This document shows positions 24,139-31,007 of a DNA stretch of 35,141 nucleotides, piece by piece. Position 1 is the stretch's first letter, and each line of letters begins with the position of its first letter. A program made the translations under genes and the position numbers. The notes under the pieces are model-generated. The model worked only from the letters and a program-made list of their open reading frames with translations. It had not been told where the DNA came from and did not search any database. Source of the DNA: a virus; IMG/VR virus record IMGVR_UViG_3300034073_000559, positions 1 to 35,141 of that record. One strand, written 5' to 3'.

Positions 24139-24186
24139 GTACCCTGCCAAACCCCTAAAAATGGGGCTTTCCGCAGGGTTCTTGCA
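24134..24186. promoter_or_regulatory. Inverted repeat between divergent promoters (operator candidate)
   Basis: TGCAAGTACCCTGC (24134-24147) is mirrored by GCAGGGTTCTTGCA (24173-24186) with 13 of 14 bases matching. A nested CCCC/GGGG pair lies in the middle. The outer ends overlap the -35 hexamers of the leftward promoter (TTGCAC) and of a weaker rightward candidate (TTGCAT 24182-24187, TACCTT 24206-24211, 18 apart). A protein bound here could switch both directions. Confidence 0.65.
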
Positions 24187-24254
24187 TCGTGCTACACCCA
24201 CGCATTACCTTCCTGACCGTGGGCAATTCAGCCCACCACAAGCAAGGGGAAAAC

Positions 24255-25190
24255 ATGAAACGGATACCCAAACCCGAACACGGGTCGGTCGAATGGCGCA
24301 ACCTGCGCCATCGGGACACGAACGGCAACTGCATCTTCGGTGCGTCAGAAGCGGGTGCGCTGATGGGCGCAAGCGAATTCACGACACGCGCAGAACTGTT
24401 CGCATCGAAGATGAGTGAACCCGTGATCACGCCACCAACCGCCGCGATGCTGAAAGGCATCTACTTTGAGTCGGGGCTAGGTCGGTTCGCAGCAAGCGAA
24501 CTTGGCATGAACCTGCATGAGCCGACAGAAATGTTTGCGCGCGGTCGTTGGGTGGCAACGCTGGACTTCGCCAGCGACGACTACGCAACGGTCGTGGAAT
24601 GCAAAGTCACGAACGCGAAAGTGATTCGTGACGAATCCGATCTGATGCCTGCGTGGGTTCTGCAAGGTCACGTTCAGCACTACTGCACAGGGGCGCAGAT
24701 TTACTTCAGCGTGTTCGACCGTCAACAGCAGTTGTCGCTGATCCCGATGCAGATTCAGCCCGGTGTCATCGACCAACTGAATGAGATGGCAGAACTGCTG
24801 GGTAGCGCGGTCGATGAACAGACGATCCCCGGCTGGTTGGAAGATGAGATGACCGCTGACCTGATTCAACAGTTGGTTCCTGTTGAGGAAGGCAAAGGCA
24901 TTGAAGCCGACGAGCATTTGGTGAACTGGATCACCGATCTTGAAACGTCGAAGAAGATGAAGAAAGACGCTGAAGAGGCTGAACAGTACGCACGGGATCA
25001 GATCGCTAAGCGCATGGGCGATGCCGAATTCGTGGTGGCTGACGGGCGCACGATTCTTTCGTGGAAGCGTCAGAAGGGCCGCGCACGTTTCGATCTGGAA
25101 GGGTTCAAGACCGCGCATCCAGACCTTGCAAAGCAGTTCATGACGGAAGGCGCACCCATTCGGGTTATGCGCTTCGGAAAGGGGAAGTGA
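24255..25190 (+). CDS. YqaJ-type exonuclease (recombination)
   Basis: 311 residues. The lambda-exonuclease-like core is visible: FGASEAGALMGAS near 29, GIYFESGLGRFAA (E72), WVATLDFASD (D104) and VVECKVTNAK (E115, K117), giving the acidic residues and Lys of the PD-(D/E)XK active site. It chews one strand of double-stranded DNA to make single-stranded tails for the annealing protein encoded next. ATG 24255 follows AAGGGGAAAAC; upstream in-frame ATG 24189 lies in the control region. The pair makes a recombination/replication system in place of a phage polymerase. Confidence 0.88.
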   Translation: MKRIPKPEHGSVEWRNLRHRDTNGNCIFGASEAGALMGASEFTTRAELFASKMSEPVITPPTAAMLKGIYFESGLGRFAASELGMNLHEPTEMFARGRWVATLDFASDDYATVVECKVTNAKVIRDESDLMPAWVLQGHVQHYCTGAQIYFSVFDRQQQLSLIPMQIQPGVIDQLNEMAELLGSAVDEQTIPGWLEDEMTADLIQQLVPVEEGKGIEADEHLVNWITDLETSKKMKKDAEEAEQYARDQIAKRMGDAEFVVADGRTILSWKRQKGRARFDLEGFKTAHPDLAKQFMTEGAPIRVMRFGKGK

Positions 25191-25191
25191 A

Positions 25192-25917
25192 ATGAAGCCA
25201 GATACAACACCGTTCAACCCGGGCATCGTCGCAGCGTTGTCGCGGGTCATGGAAGATGTGGGAGCGGTACGAAAAGGCGACCGCAACACGCATCAGAACT
25301 TCAACTTCAGGGGCATCGACGCGGTAGTAAACGCTGTGTCGCCAGCCCTGCGCAAGCACGGCATCGTCGTCACGCCACAGGTGCTGGACTACCAGTACGA
25401 GACTGTGCAGGTCGGCAACCCACCGAAGAACATGGCGAGCGTTCGCGTGATGGTGCGCTACACGTTCAACGCAAGCGACGGCTCAAGCATTGAAACGGTC
25501 GTGCCTGCGGAATCGTTTGATTCGGGTGACAAGGCGACAGCGAAGGCGATGAGCGTGGCTTTTCGCACCGCGCTGTTGCAAACCCTCTGCTTGCCAACCG
25601 ACGAAACCGATCCTGATGCACAGTCTTACGAACGGGCGAACCATCCGACCGCCCATACGCCTGCCCCACGCAAGGCGACAGGCCCAGTCAAGGAACCCGG
25701 CGAACCCGCCCCCGTCATCAACATCAATGACGGTGGCGCATCGCAAGCGCAGATCGGCACGATCAAGAAACTGGTGCGTGAATGCAACCTTGAGTCGGCA
25801 AAAGACGTTGCCAGCAACGTGACCGGGCGCACGATCACCAGCGCAACCGACTTGACGAAGGCTGAAGCGTCGGCGGTCATCAAGCGACTGCTCGAAATGA
25901 AAGAGGCTCTGTCGTGA
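25192..25917 (+). CDS. ERF-family single-strand annealing protein
   Basis: 241 residues. The N-terminal two-thirds show the ERF pattern: DRNTHQNFNFRGIDAVVNAV near 30, HGIVVTPQV, and FDSGDKATAKAMSVAFRTAL near 108-127, which includes the conserved GDKATAKA-x-S block. A flexible Pro/Ala-rich linker leads to a C-terminal helical domain (SQAQIGTIKKLVRE). It anneals complementary strands produced by the YqaJ exonuclease, one base after its stop. The two are standard partners in phage recombination. Confidence 0.92.
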   Translation: MKPDTTPFNPGIVAALSRVMEDVGAVRKGDRNTHQNFNFRGIDAVVNAVSPALRKHGIVVTPQVLDYQYETVQVGNPPKNMASVRVMVRYTFNASDGSSIETVVPAESFDSGDKATAKAMSVAFRTALLQTLCLPTDETDPDAQSYERANHPTAHTPAPRKATGPVKEPGEPAPVININDGGASQAQIGTIKKLVRECNLESAKDVASNVTGRTITSATDLTKAEASAVIKRLLEMKEALS

Positions 25918-26144
25918 AGCACGGTCGAAGCGCGTTCGTCAACCTGAAGTGTCGCTGCGACATTTGTCGTAAGGCACAGACGGACTACATGAAGGAATAC
26001 AGGGGTACGCCCATCGGCAAACGCAAACACGCGATCAACGCCCGGAAGAAAGCAAGGCGTGACGCGATGTGTCGCCAATGGATCAAAGCGAACCGACCCG
26101 ATGTGTTCAAGCGAATCTGGCAGGCGGTGGAAAGTGGAAGTTGA
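25914..26144 (+). CDS. Small basic protein with CxCxxC motif
   Basis: 76 residues, very basic, from GTG 25914 (GTGA overlap). KHGRSAFVNLKCRCDICRKA shows HG-x-x-x-F/Y-x-x-x-C-x-C-x-x-C, a pattern seen in many small actinophage proteins, followed by DYMKEYRGTPIGKRKH and a Lys/Arg-rich helix. The cysteines likely bind zinc and the basic helix nucleic acid. It sits right after the recombinases. DNA/RNA binding is inferred. Confidence 0.75.
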   Translation: MKHGRSAFVNLKCRCDICRKAQTDYMKEYRGTPIGKRKHAINARKKARRDAMCRQWIKANRPDVFKRIWQAVESGS

Positions 26145-26469
26145 ACGACTCAACAACGCTTTGCAGTTGATCGGCGGCGCGAACGAGAACCTGCGTCGGC
26201 AGGGCATCGACCCGGGCTTCGGTGACGATTTGCGTGACCTGCTCGAAGAAACCCGCGACTACATCGAACGCCTACGCACCACCATCGCAGGCTTCGTGGA
26301 AGCAGATCAGGCAGGCTACTTCCCGTTCGTGGTCAACGACTTCTGCGGTATCGGGCAGGTGCTGGTGCAAATCTTCCGCGAGGATGACGGCACGATGACC
26401 TGCGCTCTGGCGCACCGGGCAGACCAATGGCAAACGTGGTCACCGCCGACGAAAGCGGTTGAATCGTGA
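26134..26469 (+). CDS. Hypothetical acidic protein
   Basis: 111 residues from GTG 26134, overlapping the previous stop. The first half is helical (VERLNNALQLIGGANENLRR, then LRDLLEETRDYIERLRTTI); the second half is probably beta (FPFVVNDFCGIGQVLVQIFR, then MTCALAHRADQWQTW). A longer reading from 26059 would run through the previous gene. I do not recognise a family. It overlaps the next start by 4 bases. Confidence 0.65.
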   Translation: MEVERLNNALQLIGGANENLRRQGIDPGFGDDLRDLLEETRDYIERLRTTIAGFVEADQAGYFPFVVNDFCGIGQVLVQIFREDDGTMTCALAHRADQWQTWSPPTKAVES

Positions 26470-26675
26470 GCAACTACAACCGCAAGTCACGCGCACAGCG
26501 TCGGCTACCCGTCGAACCAATTCTGAAATACATCCCGCCTGTGAACTACCGCAAATACAGCGGCCTGTTCAAGGAAGGGCGCACGATCCGGCAATACGAC
26601 GCAGACGAGTTCTGCATCAAGGAACTGGGGCTACACCCGTTCATCGTATACGGGGACATTTGGTATGCAGAGTGA
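26466..26675 (+). CDS. Hypothetical basic protein
   Basis: 69 residues from GTG 26466, overlapping the preceding stop by 4 bases. The front is basic (SNYNRKSRAQRRLPVEPILK), the end hydrophobic/aromatic (FCIKELGLHPFIVYGDIWYA). It resembles small linker-type proteins of early actinophage operons, but I do not recognise a family. An alternative frame over the same region (26459-26716) has poorer composition and no fitting coupling. Confidence 0.6.
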   Translation: MSNYNRKSRAQRRLPVEPILKYIPPVNYRKYSGLFKEGRTIRQYDADEFCIKELGLHPFIVYGDIWYAE

Positions 26676-27108
26676 CGTTGTGCAACACCTACGCGACCTG
26701 CGAAGCATTGCGCTGAACGGGCAGTTGGATCAGATCGACCCGCAGGTTGTGGCTGCTATCTGTTCGCTGGCGATCAACGCGGTGCAACCTTCGCTGCCTG
26801 TTCGGGCGAGCGCACCGACTACCACCAGAAAGGCGGCACAGTCGGTTGCGCCCCGGGCGGGTTCGCAACGGCATCGACTACTGGAACAGTATTGGCTGAA
26901 CGGTGAACTGACCGACGAGGAAGCAGGGCAGGCTTCGGGGCTACGCACCCCGGGCTGCGCCTACTGGATGCGTTGCAGCGAACTACGCCAGCAAGGATTC
27001 ATCGAACCTACGGGCCGAACGCGCACCAGCACAGCAGGCGAGCAGCAGAATGTGTGTCGGATCACCGACGAGGGAAGGCGCATCTTTGAGTATTCAACTG
27101 TGGCGTGA
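26665..27108 (+). CDS. Winged-helix DNA-binding-like protein
   Basis: 147 residues. The first 50 form helices (VVQHLRDLRSIALNGQLDQI). After a Thr/Ala-rich linker, residues 65-140 follow a winged-helix pattern: RHRLLEQYWLNGELTDEEAG as helix 1-2, GLRTPGCAYWMRCSELRQQG as the recognition helix with preceding turn, FIEPTGRTRT...VCRITDEGRRIF as the wing. Such proteins are small regulators or RusA-neighbour factors in actinophages. ATG 26665 overlaps the previous gene by 11 bases; its end overlaps the WhiB gene by 23. Confidence 0.7.
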   Translation: MQSDVVQHLRDLRSIALNGQLDQIDPQVVAAICSLAINAVQPSLPVRASAPTTTRKAAQSVAPRAGSQRHRLLEQYWLNGELTDEEAGQASGLRTPGCAYWMRCSELRQQGFIEPTGRTRTSTAGEQQNVCRITDEGRRIFEYSTVA

Positions 27109-27397
27109 ACGGGCAGCGTGTCAAGGTATGCAACCGAACGAGGCCATACGCACGTTCTTCCCTGTCGGTCACGGTGTACGCAAAGACAGGTGGGATGCAG
27201 CGTGGTCGTATTGTCGAAGGTGCGAAGTTCATCGGGAGTGTCTAGCGATGCAAATGGAAGTTGACGCGATTGACGACAAGATCGGGATGTTTGGCGGGTT
27301 GACCCCGAATGAGCGTTTGCAGATTCGTCGCGGTCGCGTGTTGTTTGACAAGGAATTCGATGACGGCTTTGGCTACAGAAGTGGTCTCAAACTATGA
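27086..27397 (+). CDS. WhiB-family iron-sulfur transcription factor
   Basis: 103 residues from TTG 27086 (GGAAGG 27073-27078, 7 bases spacing); a longer start at 27050 has no clear ribosome site. The four cluster cysteines are C12 (RAACQG) and C43, C46, C52 (YCRRCEVHREC). The GMFGG turn (67-71; GVWGG in host proteins) precedes a basic C-terminal segment (RRGR) that contacts DNA. WhiB proteins bind the host sigma factor SigA domain 4 and occur only in Actinobacteria and their phages, so this gene fixes the host group. It may redirect host promoters during infection. Confidence 0.92.
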   Translation: MSIQLWRERAACQGMQPNEAIRTFFPVGHGVRKDRWDAAWSYCRRCEVHRECLAMQMEVDAIDDKIGMFGGLTPNERLQIRRGRVLFDKEFDDGFGYRSGLKL

Positions 27398-28221
27398 CTG
27401 TACGCACAATTTCGTATGGCGGTGGCGTTCAGTCAACGGCCCTTCTTGTTCTAGCAACGCAAGGCAAACTTGAACCGATCATGGGTGGGTCGATTACGGC
27501 TGCTCTGTTCTCAAATACGGGCGATGATTCTGAACACCCAGCGACGTTGGAGTATGTGCGAAACATTGCGATTCCGTGGGCAGCGGAACGTGGTTTGACT
27601 GTGCATGAACTACACCGACGCACAAAGGATGGTCAGATTGAGACTCTTTATGGTCGGGCCACGCATCCCGATAAACGGTCGCTTCCGATACCTGTGCGCC
27701 TGTCTAACGGTGCGCCTGCATCAAGGCATTGCACCGTTGATTTCAAGGTCAAGGTGCTTCAGAAGTGGATCAAGCAGGCAGGCGCAACAGCAGACAATCC
27801 AGCGATCGTCGCAGTCGGCATTTCAACAGACGAGATACAACGGGCAAACAACAAATCTGATGCCGCGTTTGAGCGTCGGGTATTCCCATTGCTGCAACTT
27901 GGCTTGTCAAGAGCCGACTGCGCTCAACTGATACAAGATTCAGGGCTGCCAATACCGCCTAAATCGTCGTGCTATTTCTGCCCGTGGCATTCACGCCTTG
28001 TATGGGCTGAAATGCGCCGCGATGAGCCAGAACTGTTTGAGAAGGCTGCGGTGCTAGAGGACATTCTGCACGACAAAGCAGACCGCTTTGGACACAAACG
28101 CGCTTATTTGACTGATCGACTCGTGCCACTACGCGAGGCAATCCCGGTCGCGCAAGACACGCTGTTTTCAAGCCTTGAATTCAATGACGGAAAATGTGAT
28201 TCGGGGTATTGCTGGACATGA
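27394..28221 (+). CDS. PAPS-reductase-like PP-loop ATPase
   Basis: 275 residues. The PP-loop SYGGGVQSTALL (7-18) binds ATP; FSNTGDDSEHPATLEYV (39-55), ASRHCTVDFKVKVLQ (109-123) and GISTDE (142-147) match phage phosphoadenosine-phosphosulfate-reductase-like proteins. Cysteines C193 and C196 (CYFC) and a C-terminal CDSGYC may hold metal or sulfur. Family members activate substrates by adenylation; in phages the product is unknown, and nucleic-acid thiolation or modification is one idea. Start ATG 27394 overlaps the WhiB stop (ATGA). Confidence 0.85.
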   Translation: MTVRTISYGGGVQSTALLVLATQGKLEPIMGGSITAALFSNTGDDSEHPATLEYVRNIAIPWAAERGLTVHELHRRTKDGQIETLYGRATHPDKRSLPIPVRLSNGAPASRHCTVDFKVKVLQKWIKQAGATADNPAIVAVGISTDEIQRANNKSDAAFERRVFPLLQLGLSRADCAQLIQDSGLPIPPKSSCYFCPWHSRLVWAEMRRDEPELFEKAAVLEDILHDKADRFGHKRAYLTDRLVPLREAIPVAQDTLFSSLEFNDGKCDSGYCWT

Positions 28222-28640
28222 CTGACTACCTGAAGGCAAAGGCAGACTGTGTGTGCGGCTGCGGTCTATTCGGTACGCCACTCAAGCGACCTGAAGGCCA
28301 CATACGCGGCTGCAAGTGTCCCCGGTGCATGGGCAAACGCAACCGTGCCAAAGGCGATGCAAAGGCTCGTAAGGCTCGTAAGGCTCTAGGCATCACCGGG
28401 GTCAATTCGCGGCACGAGGAAGTTTGGGGCGGTGATGTGCGTGTCGAAGTCAAGGCTGGCGCACAGATCAAACCTGTCGTCACCGCGTTCCTGCGTTGCG
28501 AGATACAAAGTGAACAACACAGACCTATCGGGGATACACGACCGTTCATGCTTGTTGCGATGCCCGATGGTTCGACTGACGGGCTGATCGTCATGCGGTT
28601 GAAGGACTATGTGAAGCATCACGGCATTCAGCCCGTGTAG
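28218..28640 (+). CDS. Nuclease/resolvase-like protein with Zn-type N-terminus
   Basis: 140 residues. CVCGCGLFG and GCKCPRCMGKRNRAKG form a cysteine set (about 11-16 and 31-37) likely to bind zinc. NSRHEEVWGGDVRVEVKAGA near 63-82 has the spacing of a PD-(D/E)XK-type active site (E, D, E-x-K), and FMLVAMPDGSTDGLIVMRL follows. Similar actinophage proteins are called Holliday-junction-resolvase-like, but catalysis is unproven. ATG 28218 overlaps the previous stop. A 9-base tandem repeat (AAGGCTCGT, 28362-28379 plus a variant to 28388) encodes KARKARKA. Confidence 0.65.
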   Translation: MTDYLKAKADCVCGCGLFGTPLKRPEGHIRGCKCPRCMGKRNRAKGDAKARKARKALGITGVNSRHEEVWGGDVRVEVKAGAQIKPVVTAFLRCEIQSEQHRPIGDTRPFMLVAMPDGSTDGLIVMRLKDYVKHHGIQPV

Positions 28641-28660
28641 AATTGCCAGACAAATTGAAA

Positions 28661-28689
28661 GCCCCCGCGAAGCGCAAACTCCCGGGGGC
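28661..28689 (+). terminator. GC-rich hairpin between operon segments
   Basis: GCCCCCG (28661-28667) pairs with CGGGGGC (28683-28689), 20 bases after the previous stop, with no T-tract. It could be a weak terminator or leader element for the replication gene. The rest of the 122-base gap (28641-28762) contains an AT-rich patch (AAATTGTAATACGCATTT, 28723-28740) that could hold a promoter, but no convincing -35 box. Confidence 0.5.
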
Positions 28690-28762
28690 GTGACCTAAGA
28701 AAGTGTGGTTCCTAGATGAGTCAAATTGTAATACGCATTTCCCTTCGTGGGCAGGTGCAGCG

Positions 28763-29500
28763 ATGATCGTTCGTGCGCCTAGACCTGAAGCGAACTTTGT
28801 CATGGTGCGGAATGCCGTTGCCCGTGATGAACGCCTGTCATTCCGCGCTAGGGGGGTTCTGGTGGCAATCCTGTCGCGGCCTGATGACTGGTCGATCAGC
28901 GCGGAGAACCTCGCCCGTGAAGGAAGCGAGTCGGTCGGTGTGATCTACAAGACCCTGAAGGAACTTGAAGAGGCTGGCTACGTCAAACGTCGCCGGGTCA
29001 GGAACGAACTAGGGCAGGTGCGTACAGAAACACTTGTGTTCGATGAACCGACTAGCGAAAAACCGTCAGACGGTGAACCGAAGAACGGTAAAACCGATAG
29101 TCGGTTTTTAGCGAGTGATACAAAGACAGAGTTACAAAAACAGAATACAAATACTGAACACAAAGTTACCCGTTCGCCTAAAAGCGAACAGGCGCGTGGC
29201 ATTACGCAGGCATGGTGGGAAAAACAAGATCGACCCACAGGCAAGTTCATTGCCTTACAGAAGATCGTTGAACGAACACTTGATGCCGGGTGGGAACCGC
29301 AGATCGTGTCACAGGCTTTGAGTACCTTCGTGGTCATACCGTCGCTGGCTCAACTGGAATTGCAGATGAAGGGCAAGCGCGGTCTGCAAACGAAGTACGA
29401 CAGGAACCGTCAGGTTCTGGAACAGACTCTGCAACAGCAGAAGAATGATGCAATACGTCTCGCGTTCGACGCACTAGAGAAGGGGAAAGAGAATGACTGA
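28763..29500 (+). CDS. Replication-initiator-type HTH protein
   Basis: 245 residues. IVRAPRPEANFVMVRNAVAR, then DERLSFRARGVLVAILSRPD, WSISAENLA and YKTLKELEEAGYVKRRR form the winged helix-turn-helix of phage replication organisers. The middle is a Lys/Thr/Ser-rich linker and the C-terminus a helical domain (AWWEKQDRPTGKFIALQKIV) typical of DnaD-like or loader-contacting regions. ATG 28763 follows AGGTG; GTG 28703 would add 20 unlikely residues. It probably recruits host helicase to a phage origin. No iteron set was seen in the gene itself. Confidence 0.75.
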   Translation: MIVRAPRPEANFVMVRNAVARDERLSFRARGVLVAILSRPDDWSISAENLAREGSESVGVIYKTLKELEEAGYVKRRRVRNELGQVRTETLVFDEPTSEKPSDGEPKNGKTDSRFLASDTKTELQKQNTNTEHKVTRSPKSEQARGITQAWWEKQDRPTGKFIALQKIVERTLDAGWEPQIVSQALSTFVVIPSLAQLELQMKGKRGLQTKYDRNRQVLEQTLQQQKNDAIRLAFDALEKGKEND

Positions 29501-29582
29501 TGACATTGTTGCAACTATTTGTGGTTGTTGTCTTGGGCTGGCTATGTCAGCGTTGATTTTTCATTGGGCAGGTTTGTTGTGA
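29493..29582 (+). CDS. Short MTDDIV peptide with membrane helix
   Basis: 29 residues: MTDDIVATICGCCLGLAMSA, then LIFHWAGLL. It shares its first six residues and the DNA string GACTGATGACATTGT with the next two genes but diverges into a hydrophobic helix. ATG 29493 overlaps the previous stop and its stop overlaps the next start. It may be a small membrane peptide or the rump of a duplication. Confidence 0.5.
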   Translation: MTDDIVATICGCCLGLAMSALIFHWAGLL

Positions 29583-29761
29583 CTGATGACATTGTGACCC
29601 GGTTACGGGAAATCGGTTGCCCTGAAGGGGAAATCGAGTCATGCGGATATTGCCTTTCATGTATCGCCGCTAATGAAATTGAGTTTTGGCGAGAGCGAGC
29701 AACAAATGCAGAAAAGTGCTTAGACCACATTTACGGCAAGAAGAAATGGTGGAAGCAATGA
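29579..29761 (+). CDS. MTDDIV-family small protein 1
   Basis: 60 residues from GTG 29579: MTDDIVTRLREIGCPEGEIE, then SCGYCLSCIAANEIEFWRER and NAEKCLDHIYG. The pattern (T-D-D-I-V-T-R-L-R, cysteine pairs, then A-A-x-E-I-E) is very common in small phage proteins of unknown role; here four to five cysteines could bind a metal. It is preceded and followed by relatives. A longer reading from 29519 would run through the first copy. Confidence 0.7.
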   Translation: MTDDIVTRLREIGCPEGEIESCGYCLSCIAANEIEFWRERATNAEKCLDHIYGKKKWWKQ

Positions 29762-29994
29762 CTGATGACATTGTGACCCGACTACGGGGGTCGTGTGACC
29801 ACCTTTGTATTGGTTGCACAGCGGAAAATGCGCACGATGTAGGGCTAATCGCCGCTGATGAGATTGAACGCCTGCGGGCCTTGAATAAAACGTGGCGTAC
29901 AGTTGCGGAAGCATTTGCTGTGTCTGGTGATCCTGAATCTTTACGTCATGCAGGCGACCTATACGCAAAGGCGGTGCGCCGTGAATCTGACTGA
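29758..29994 (+). CDS. MTDDIV-family small protein 2
   Basis: 78 residues from ATG 29758, overlapping the previous stop: MTDDIVTRLRGSCDHLCIGC, AENAHDVGLIAADEIERLRA and a helical end (AVSGDPESLRHAGDLYAKAV). It shares TRLR, a Cys-x-x-Cys core and the AADEIERLR helix with the family and is a paralogue of the gene just upstream. Metal binding through the cysteines is likely, function unknown. Its end overlaps the next gene by 14 bases. Confidence 0.7.
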   Translation: MTDDIVTRLRGSCDHLCIGCTAENAHDVGLIAADEIERLRALNKTWRTVAEAFAVSGDPESLRHAGDLYAKAVRRESD

Positions 29995-30475
29995 AGTGAC
30001 CGGGCTGCTCGCCATGATCAACGAGTACGACCAGCGGATGACGATCACCGAACACACAGCAGGCGCGTGGCTGAAAGCACTAGACCCGTCGATGCCACTC
30101 GCCTACGCATCGGATCAGGTGATCAAGTATTACTCCAAGCAGCACTACGGTTCGTGTTCGATTTCGTGGCTGAACCAGATGTGGCGCGACGAAAAGCGGA
30201 TGCACAAGATTGCGCCCGGTCTGCCCGAATTCACAGGCCCGAACAAAGAACTGTCACGGTGGATGTGTATGTACGGCATTCTGGAAGGCGTAGAGGACTT
30301 GAACTTGTGCAGGTCGCGTGACCCGCACGTTGCCCACGTTCTGCGCCTGCGCGATGAATACCAGCAACGCACAGGGATACCGATGCCTGAACTGGATGCG
30401 CGAAAACTGTTCCGTCACCTTGACTGGAACTGGTTTGATCAGCGTCGTGACGAGTACGCGAATCGGGTAAGGTGA
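29981..30475 (+). CDS. Replication loader-like protein
   Basis: 164 residues from GTG 29981. The opening NLTEVTGLLAMINEYDQRMT, then EHTAGAWLKALDPSMPLAYA and DQVIKYY resembles phage proteins that follow replication initiator genes and are suggested helicase-loader partners. The C-terminal half (FTGPNKELSRWMCMYGILEG) is helical. A longer reading from 29903 overlaps the previous gene and lacks a ribosome site. The loader function is inferred from N-terminal pattern and from neighbouring the initiator gene. Confidence 0.6.
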   Translation: MNLTEVTGLLAMINEYDQRMTITEHTAGAWLKALDPSMPLAYASDQVIKYYSKQHYGSCSISWLNQMWRDEKRMHKIAPGLPEFTGPNKELSRWMCMYGILEGVEDLNLCRSRDPHVAHVLRLRDEYQQRTGIPMPELDARKLFRHLDWNWFDQRRDEYANRVR

Positions 30476-30578
30476 CCCCATAACTTCAGGCGTGTCGGGA
30501 AAGGAAACTTCCTGCACTATGTCGGGTTCGACGCGCCGCAACTGAATCGCCCTGCGGGGCTTGATCGAAGGAAGTCTG
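30476..30578 (+). other. Intergenic region with short palindrome
   Basis: A 103-base gap with the palindrome AGGAAACTTCCT (30502-30513), a GCCC-TGCG-GGGC mini hairpin near 30550-30561 and GAAGGAAG before ATG 30579. It may hold a promoter or operator for the transglycosylase and methyltransferase genes, but I see no convincing pair of promoter boxes. Confidence 0.35.
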
Positions 30579-31007
30579 ATGAAACGTCTTATCGCTGTTC
30601 TATTTGCCGTATCCGCTTTGACTGCCAGCCCTGCCCGGGCTGCTGATGCGCCTGCGTGGGTGGTCAAGAAATACAACGAGGGTTCACGGTGCAAGAAGTG
30701 GGAACCGCTCTTCAAGAAACACGGTCTGCCCGTGGTGTTGTTCTCGTACATTTCGTTTCGTGAGTCGCGTTGCCGCCCGGGTGCGGTGAACGCTCGCTGG
30801 CGTGATGGTCGCATTGTCTGGACTCTGAACCGCAACGGGACTTACGACAGCGGCATTTTGCAGATCAACAGCAGTTGGCGAACCGTGACCCGCAACGTCT
30901 GTGGCGGGGGGCTAGATCGCCTGTTCGACCCGGTGTGCAACGTCAAGGTTGCGGCATTCTTGTACCATGATTCAGGCGCAGGCCATTGGGGATTCAAGGG
31001 GTACTAA
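30579..31007 (+). CDS. Secreted lysozyme-like transglycosylase
   Basis: 142 residues. A signal peptide (MKRLIAVLFAVSALTASPAR then A-A) is followed by a lysozyme-like fold: SYISFRESRC with the catalytic-type glutamate E62, YDSGILQINSSW (89-100), a motif of SLT/lysozyme-like enzymes, and several cysteines (C38, C65 and others) suited to disulfides outside the cell. It would cut the glycan strands of peptidoglycan from the outside. ATG 30579 is chosen for its GAAGGAAG site. It lies in the early/middle region, far from the M15 lysin cassette. Stop overlaps the methyltransferase start (TAATG). Confidence 0.85.
   Translation: MKRLIAVLFAVSALTASPARAADAPAWVVKKYNEGSRCKKWEPLFKKHGLPVVLFSYISFRESRCRPGAVNARWRDGRIVWTLNRNGTYDSGILQINSSWRTVTRNVCGGGLDRLFDPVCNVKVAAFLYHDSGAGHWGFKGY

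Noticed and set aside
27605-27931. 108-codon plus-strand frame within the PP-loop gene
   Set aside because: Composition is typical of an out-of-frame reading and there is no ribosome site.
28362-28388. 9-base tandem repeat AAGGCTCGT as a mobile or regulatory repeat
   Set aside because: Three units in a coding region encoding a basic KAR repeat; simple slippage is sufficient.
28703-28762. GTG 28703 as start of the replication-initiator gene
   Set aside because: The extra 20 residues are not protein-like for this family, and ATG 28763 begins the conserved IVRAPRPE opening.
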